This document shows positions 15,820 through 18,658 of a stretch of 18,658 nt of DNA, piece after piece. Made by a program: the position numbers and the translations under genes. The stretch comes from CAKRJP01 sp963589425 (lineage in GTDB: Bacteria > Bacillota > Clostridia > Lachnospirales > Lachnospiraceae): assembly GCA_963589425.1 (NCBI GenBank), contig CAVAKZ010000043.1:1-18658 (forward strand), written 5' to 3'. Every line of letters begins with the position of its first letter. The first letter of the stretch is position 1. Below the pieces are notes generated by a model, which made no database searches, was not told where the DNA came from, and worked only from the letters and a program-made list of their open reading frames with translations.

Positions 15820-16311
15820 ATGCCAAAAAACAAATTTGAAGACGTAATTTTTACCATTATCATGGCTGCTATCATGGTTTACGGAATGGTAGTTTACAAC
15901 GTAGCACTGAACATGGGAGGGGTTAGTGGTGCAACTTTTATTGCAGCCCTTCATGAACTTCCAATCATGGTGCCGGTTGCATTTATTTTAGAGTTCTTTA
16001 TCGTAGGTAAAATTGCAAGAATGTTAGCCTTCACAGTAATGAAACCAACAGATCGTCCGCAATTTATAACCTATGCAATTTCTATTTGCATATGTTGTAT
16101 TATGTGTCCGATCATGAGTTTAGTGGCAACCATCCTGTTTAAGGAAAATCCATCTTTCGGAACATGGGTACAGACCTTTGGAATGAACTTCCCAATGGCA
16201 ATCTGCTATCAGATGTTTTATTGCGGACCATTCGTAAGATTGATTTTCCGTACGATTTTCAGAAGAAATGAAGCGCACGAGCAAGCGAAACAGCAAGAGA
16301 ATCCGGCCTAG
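15820..16311 (+). CDS. DUF2798 integral membrane protein
   Basis: 163 aa with two similar halves, each containing two hydrophobic helices: about residues 5-62 (FEDVIFTIIMAAIMVYGMVV and LPIMVPVAFILEFFIVGKIA) and about 80-150 (ITYAISICICCIMCPIMSL and MNFPMAICYQMFYCGPFVRL). This two-fold arrangement and the opening MPKNKFEDVIF fit the DUF2798 family. No activity has been assigned to the family that I can name. ATG 15820 is chosen because GGGAGG lies eight bases upstream. In-frame ATG 15784 and TTG 15763 lie in the structured leader and lack a binding site. The terminator overlaps its last codons. It is probably a single-gene transcript. Confidence 0.82.
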   Translation: MPKNKFEDVIFTIIMAAIMVYGMVVYNVALNMGGVSGATFIAALHELPIMVPVAFILEFFIVGKIARMLAFTVMKPTDRPQFITYAISICICCIMCPIMSLVATILFKENPSFGTWVQTFGMNFPMAICYQMFYCGPFVRLIFRTIFRRNEAHEQAKQQENPA

Positions 16312-16325
16312 GATTCTCTTTTTTT
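16295..16325 (+). terminator. Rho-independent terminator overlapping the DUF2798 stop codon
   Basis: AAGAGAATCC (16295-16304) pairs with GGATTCTCTT (16311-16320) around a six-base loop that contains most of the stop codon TAG (16309-16311). A run of seven T's (16319-16325) completes it. The stem therefore also codes for the last residues of the protein. Confidence 0.9.
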
Positions 16326-16332
16326 GTGTGGG

Positions 16333-16538
16333 GTTGTATTGCCCGGATGATGCTATGGCGTCAAAAGACAGCCTGCGGTTCCTACTCACTGCACGCGCCG
16401 AGCCACTCAGGCTGATGCGTCAACTCGCCCAAAAAGCGGGGCTCAGACAGGCGCTCGCCTTCGTTGCTAGCGTGCAGCTCGCTACGGAATCCTCGGAATA
16501 GTCTTTTGCCACCAATAGCATCATCCGGGCAATGTAAC
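16333..16538. repeat. GC-rich structured element, copy 1 (possible ncRNA or palindromic repeat)
   Basis: About 206 bp in a gap with no gene. Outer arms 16333-16356 and 16515-16538 pair over 24 bp (19 perfect Watson-Crick bp at 16338-16356 / 16515-16533, then two G-U and three more pairs). After a few mismatches they continue as 16362-16369 / 16501-16508. The core (16370-16500) is markedly GC-rich. It holds an eight-bp stem CTGCACGC/GCGTGCAG (16389-16396 / 16470-16477) and a hairpin at 16397-16412. The core matches the reverse complement of copy 2 at about 112 of 132 positions in my hand alignment. Orientation of any transcript is unknown. It starts eight bases after a terminator T-run. No transposase or convincing coding region is inside. 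Confidence 0.75.
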
Positions 16539-16646
16539 ATGCATCAAAAAGGGAATTAGGCTAGTTTATGTAAAAAGGTGGGCAGTTTGGGCAAACTATG
16601 CTACATTATATGTACGAATATCCATAGGAATTACAAAGGAGGCTAT

Positions 16647-17315
16647 ATGAATCACAGAGAATTATATCCATATATGAAAAGCATAATTGATCAAGATACC
16701 TGTGCAGTTGTAATTTGCAACCTGCATCATGAGATTATCTATATGAACCCTACCGCTATTAAGGCCTATGAAAAATGGGGCGGGAAGAAGCTTTTAGGGC
16801 AGAGTCTTTTGAATTGTCACAATGCCCAATCTAAGGAAGCTATCTATCAGGTAGTGGCCTGGTTTGCGGCAGATGAAAGCCACAACATCATCCACACCTT
16901 CCACAATCCAAAACAAAATAAAGACGGCTATATGGTAGCCTTAAGAGACAATGGAAAACTAATCGGCTATTACGAAAAACACGAATTCCGAAATCTAGAA
17001 ACGAGAAAACCATACCAGGCTCTGATGGAAGGCCATGAGGAAATCGTAGAGAACCTCAATACAGACGTGCCAGCAAACCAAAAAGAGCCAGAATCCTCTG
17101 TTACAAAAAAGGAGGAAGTGGAGTCCCAGACAAGGAAATCTCTTTTTGACAAGGAAGAAAGAATCGAAAATTTGAAAAAAGAAATCGCCTATAAAAACGA
17201 TAAACTGGTAAAATCAGGAATCTTCAACTTCAAAAAAGTCCAAGACCTAGGAAAAGAACTAGAGATATTGCAAAGCGAGCTGGCAGAACTAATGTCAGAG
17301 GAAAATAACGAGTGA
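16647..17315 (+). CDS. Small PAS-domain protein with C-terminal coiled coil
   Basis: 222 aa, soluble. Residues about 5-125 form a PAS domain (ICNLHHEIIYMNPTAIKAYE ... GYMVALRDNGKLIGYYEKHEF). LLGQSLLNCHNAQSKEAI (Asn56-Cys57-His58) resembles the NCHPPKS stretch of the PAS domain attached to DUF438 proteins, so heme or metal-linked sensing is possible but unproven. Residues 130-175 are a polar linker, and the last 45 residues (KEERIENLKKEI ... ELEILQSELAELMSEE) are likely a coiled coil for oligomerisation. No output domain is present, so it probably acts through a partner. ATG 16647 follows AAAGGAGG with four bases of spacing. An open frame from 16578 adds 23 residues unlike the family. It is flanked by the two inverted structured elements. 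Confidence 0.78.
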   Translation: MNHRELYPYMKSIIDQDTCAVVICNLHHEIIYMNPTAIKAYEKWGGKKLLGQSLLNCHNAQSKEAIYQVVAWFAADESHNIIHTFHNPKQNKDGYMVALRDNGKLIGYYEKHEFRNLETRKPYQALMEGHEEIVENLNTDVPANQKEPESSVTKKEEVESQTRKSLFDKEERIENLKKEIAYKNDKLVKSGIFNFKKVQDLGKELEILQSELAELMSEENNE

Positions 17316-17320
17316 AAAAA

Positions 17321-17350
17321 AGGATTGCCGCAAGGCAATCCTAATTTTTT
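17321..17350 (+). terminator. Rho-independent terminator after the PAS gene
   Basis: A nine-bp perfect stem AGGATTGCC/GGCAATCCT (17321-17329 / 17334-17342) closes a GCAA tetraloop and is followed by AA and six T's (17345-17350), five bases after the stop codon. Confidence 0.92.
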
Positions 17351-17380
17351 ACTCGTCTCAACGTCAAAGAAGGGCAGTAA

Positions 17381-17570
17381 GGTATGAGCGGGATGTGCCT
17401 GTGGTAGACCATAGCGAGGCTTCCGTAGCGAGCTGCACCCTAGCAGCGAAGGCGAGCGCCTGTTTGAGCCCCGTTTTTTGGGCGAGTTGGCGCAAAGAGC
17501 CTGAGCGTCTAGGCGGGTGCAGGGAGTAGGAAACGCAGCGTGTCTGCCACAGGCACATCCCGCCCATACC
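17381..17570. repeat. GC-rich structured element, copy 2, inverted relative to copy 1
   Basis: About 190 bp. Outer arms 17381-17409 and 17542-17570 pair over 29 positions with one mismatch and one G-U. Their sequence differs from the arms of copy 1 but aligns in part (both have GGATG then TGG). The core (17410-17541) carries the stem CTGCACCC/GGGTGCAG (17433-17440 / 17515-17522), the same stem as in copy 1 but with one pair swapped. It also has the hairpin at 17499-17514, where bulge and pairing shift together. It starts 31 bases after a terminator T-run and ends 119 bases before citD. No gene is inside. Confidence 0.75.
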
Positions 17571-17584
17571 GTACCCCCGCAATC

Positions 17585-17689
17585 TTAATAAACTTTAAGG
17601 AAAACCGTGTTGTGCTTTAAGTTTCCCCTCCTATCATATAGCCTATAAAGAACATTAGGAATCACGGTGTGTGATGAAGGAGGGTTATA
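17585..17689 (+). promoter_or_regulatory. Leader and promoter region of the citrate lyase operon
   Basis: CTTTAAG occurs twice (about 17593 and 17615) and could be part of an operator. Possible promoter elements are TTGTGC (17610-17615) with TATCAT (17632-17637), spaced by 16 bases; a TATAAA at 17644-17649 is an alternative -10. CCCTCCT (17626-17632) is complementary to the citD ribosome binding site AGGAGGG (17678-17684). ATCAC/GTGAT (17661-17665 / 17671-17675) forms a small hairpin just before that site. If transcription starts after the -10, the anti-SD would lie outside the message, so the pairing may be accidental. Confidence 0.35.
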
Positions 17690-17989
17690 ATGGAGATTAA
17701 GAAACCTGCAGTTGCGGGAACTTTGGAATCAAGTGACGCTCAAGTAACAGTTGAGCCGGGTAACGGATCCGTGGAACTGACTTTGGAAAGTGCAGTTATT
17801 CATCAGTTCGGAAATCAGATCAAAAAGGTAATCATGGAGACTTTGGACCGTTTGGAAGTAAGTGATGTTAAGATCACTGTTGTAGACAAGGGTGCCCTTG
17901 ATTGTACCTTGAAGGCCAGAGTGGAAGGCGCTGTATATCGTTCTGTAGAGCAGACAGAGAATTTGCCATGGGGAGGTGCTATTCGATAA
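17690..17989 (+). CDS. citD: Citrate lyase acyl carrier protein (gamma subunit)
   Basis: 99 aa, the usual length for CitD. KKPAVAGTLESSD places Ser14 at the known attachment site for the phosphoribosyl-dephospho-CoA prosthetic group, and VVDKGALDCTLKARVEGAVYR is the conserved C-terminal half. It carries acetyl or citryl thioesters between the lyase subunits during cleavage of citrate to acetate and oxaloacetate, which supports anaerobic citrate use. AAGGAGGG (17677-17684) precedes ATG 17690. Its stop TAA shares its last base with the citE ATG, so the two are coupled. The ligase and prosthetic-group genes are not upstream and must lie elsewhere. Confidence 0.96.
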   Translation: MEIKKPAVAGTLESSDAQVTVEPGNGSVELTLESAVIHQFGNQIKKVIMETLDRLEVSDVKITVVDKGALDCTLKARVEGAVYRSVEQTENLPWGGAIR

Positions 17990-18658
17990 TGAATCCAAAT
18001 AAGAAAAGACTTAGAAGAACCATGATGTTTTTAAATGCACAGAAGCCGGGACTTATTAAGGATCCTTATATTTATAAGCCGGATTCTATTATGCTTGATC
18101 TTGAAGATGCGGTAGCACAGAACCAAAAGGATGCTGCAAGATTTTCTTTGTATCACGCATTACAGGAAATTGATTACCGTGGAGTAGAGCGTATTGTTCG
18201 TATTAATGCTCTTGATACCCCTTACTGGCAGGAAGATGTTCGTGTATGTGTAGCCGGTGGATGTGATGGTATCCGTATTCCTAAGACAGAGACTGCAGAG
18301 GACGTTAAGTTGGTAGAGGCAGCCATTGTTGCAGCTGAGAAGGAATTCGGGAAAGAAGAGGGGAGTACGCTTATTATGGCAGCCCTTGAGTCAGCCAAAG
18401 GTGTTATGCACGCTCTTGAGATCTGCGAGGCTTCTGACCGTCTCTTTGGTATTGCCTTATCCGGTGGAGATTACACTAAGGATCTTCAGACTCACATTAC
18501 AGGAACTGGTATTGAGCTTATGGGAGCCAGACAGCAGATGATCATTGCAGCCAGAGCAGCAGGGGTCCAGTGCTTCGATACCGTCTATACAGACTTAGAC
18601 AATATGGAAGGCTTCCGTCAGGATGTAGAAAACATCCACCTTATGGGATTTGACGGAA
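17989..18658 (+). CDS. citE: Citrate lyase beta subunit (citryl-ACP lyase), 3' end outside window
   Basis: The first 223 codons are visible, starting MNPNKKRLRRTMMFLNAQ at ATG 17989, which overlaps the citD stop by one base. GGGGAGGT lies about 12 bases upstream. Family motifs are PDSIMLDLEDAVAQNQKD, VERIVRINALDTPYW (substrate Arg), DGIRIPKTET, and the metal-binding Glu and Asp regions AALESAKGV and LSGGDYTKDL. The subunit splits citryl-ACP into oxaloacetate and acetyl-ACP. The frame is open to the window end. No truncation or frameshift is seen. citF is expected next. Confidence 0.95.
   Translation, partial: MNPNKKRLRRTMMFLNAQKPGLIKDPYIYKPDSIMLDLEDAVAQNQKDAARFSLYHALQEIDYRGVERIVRINALDTPYWQEDVRVCVAGGCDGIRIPKTETAEDVKLVEAAIVAAEKEFGKEEGSTLIMAALESAKGVMHALEICEASDRLFGIALSGGDYTKDLQTHITGTGIELMGARQQMIIAARAAGVQCFDTVYTDLDNMEGFRQDVENIHLMGFDG

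Noticed and set aside
16578..16646. A 23-residue N-terminal extension of the PAS protein.
   Set aside because: The residues (GSLGKLCYIICTNIHRN) do not fit the PAS start, and AAAGGAGG lies directly before ATG 16647.
16268..17582. Open frames inside the two structured elements whose translations resemble each other (both contain LRQLAQK or MRQLAQK and QLATE).
   Set aside because: The similarity follows from the shared DNA repeat. The frames have no ribosome binding site, start in unrelated sequence (one inside the DUF2798 gene), and the DNA shows stem-preserving changes as expected for a structural element.
1..18658. CRISPR arrays, tRNA or rRNA genes, transposase genes.
   Set aside because: I saw no regularly spaced repeats, no tRNA cloverleaf-like sequence in the gaps and no transposase motifs. 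The only mobile-element protein is the integrase tail at the left edge.

Overview
The window looks like the chromosome of a low-to-moderate-GC anaerobic Firmicute, most likely a Lachnospiraceae-type clostridium. The grounds are strong GGAGG-type ribosome binding sites, many hairpin-plus-T-run terminators, a DUF4358/MBOAT/DHHW surface operon, GGDEF signalling genes and a citrate lyase operon. Genus cannot be told from the sequence alone. Every gene I support is on the + strand.

Left edge (1-1700): the last 30 codons of a tyrosine recombinase, ending with its catalytic-Tyr motif, mark the end of an integrative element. Eight bases later comes a 48-nt inverted repeat. Next is a GGDEF gene that appears to have lost its 5' part and has a degenerate active site (SENIF), then an intact PAS-GGDEF diguanylate cyclase and a terminator.

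Middle (1760-10445): a small conserved hypothetical gene overlaps, by its stop codon, a secreted DNA/RNA non-specific endonuclease with a C-terminal His/Cys domain. A single 7-kb gene follows, coding for a 2338-residue lysine-rich, helical protein with no recognisable domain, signal peptide or membrane segment. It ends at a perfect 17-bp-stem terminator.

Surface-modification operon (10534-14546): a membrane-anchored SGNH hydrolase, a DUF4358 protein, an AlgI-like MBOAT O-acyltransferase and a DHHW (AlgX/AlgJ-like) protein. Together they form a plausible machine that moves acyl groups across the membrane onto a cell-surface polymer. An aldo/keto reductase of the YghZ/Gpr type follows a 17-bp inverted repeat.

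Right part (15640-18658): a DUF2798 membrane protein with a leader able to pair with its own Shine-Dalgarno, then a small PAS protein, then the start of a citrate lyase operon (citD, citE cut by the window end). The PAS gene is flanked by two GC-rich structured elements of about 200 bp in opposite orientation. Their cores match at about 85% of positions, while their long outer arms differ between copies yet stay self-complementary, and one inner stem shows a clean compensatory G-C to C-G swap. I consider this pair the best candidate in the window for an undescribed structured RNA or repeat family, with the giant protein second.
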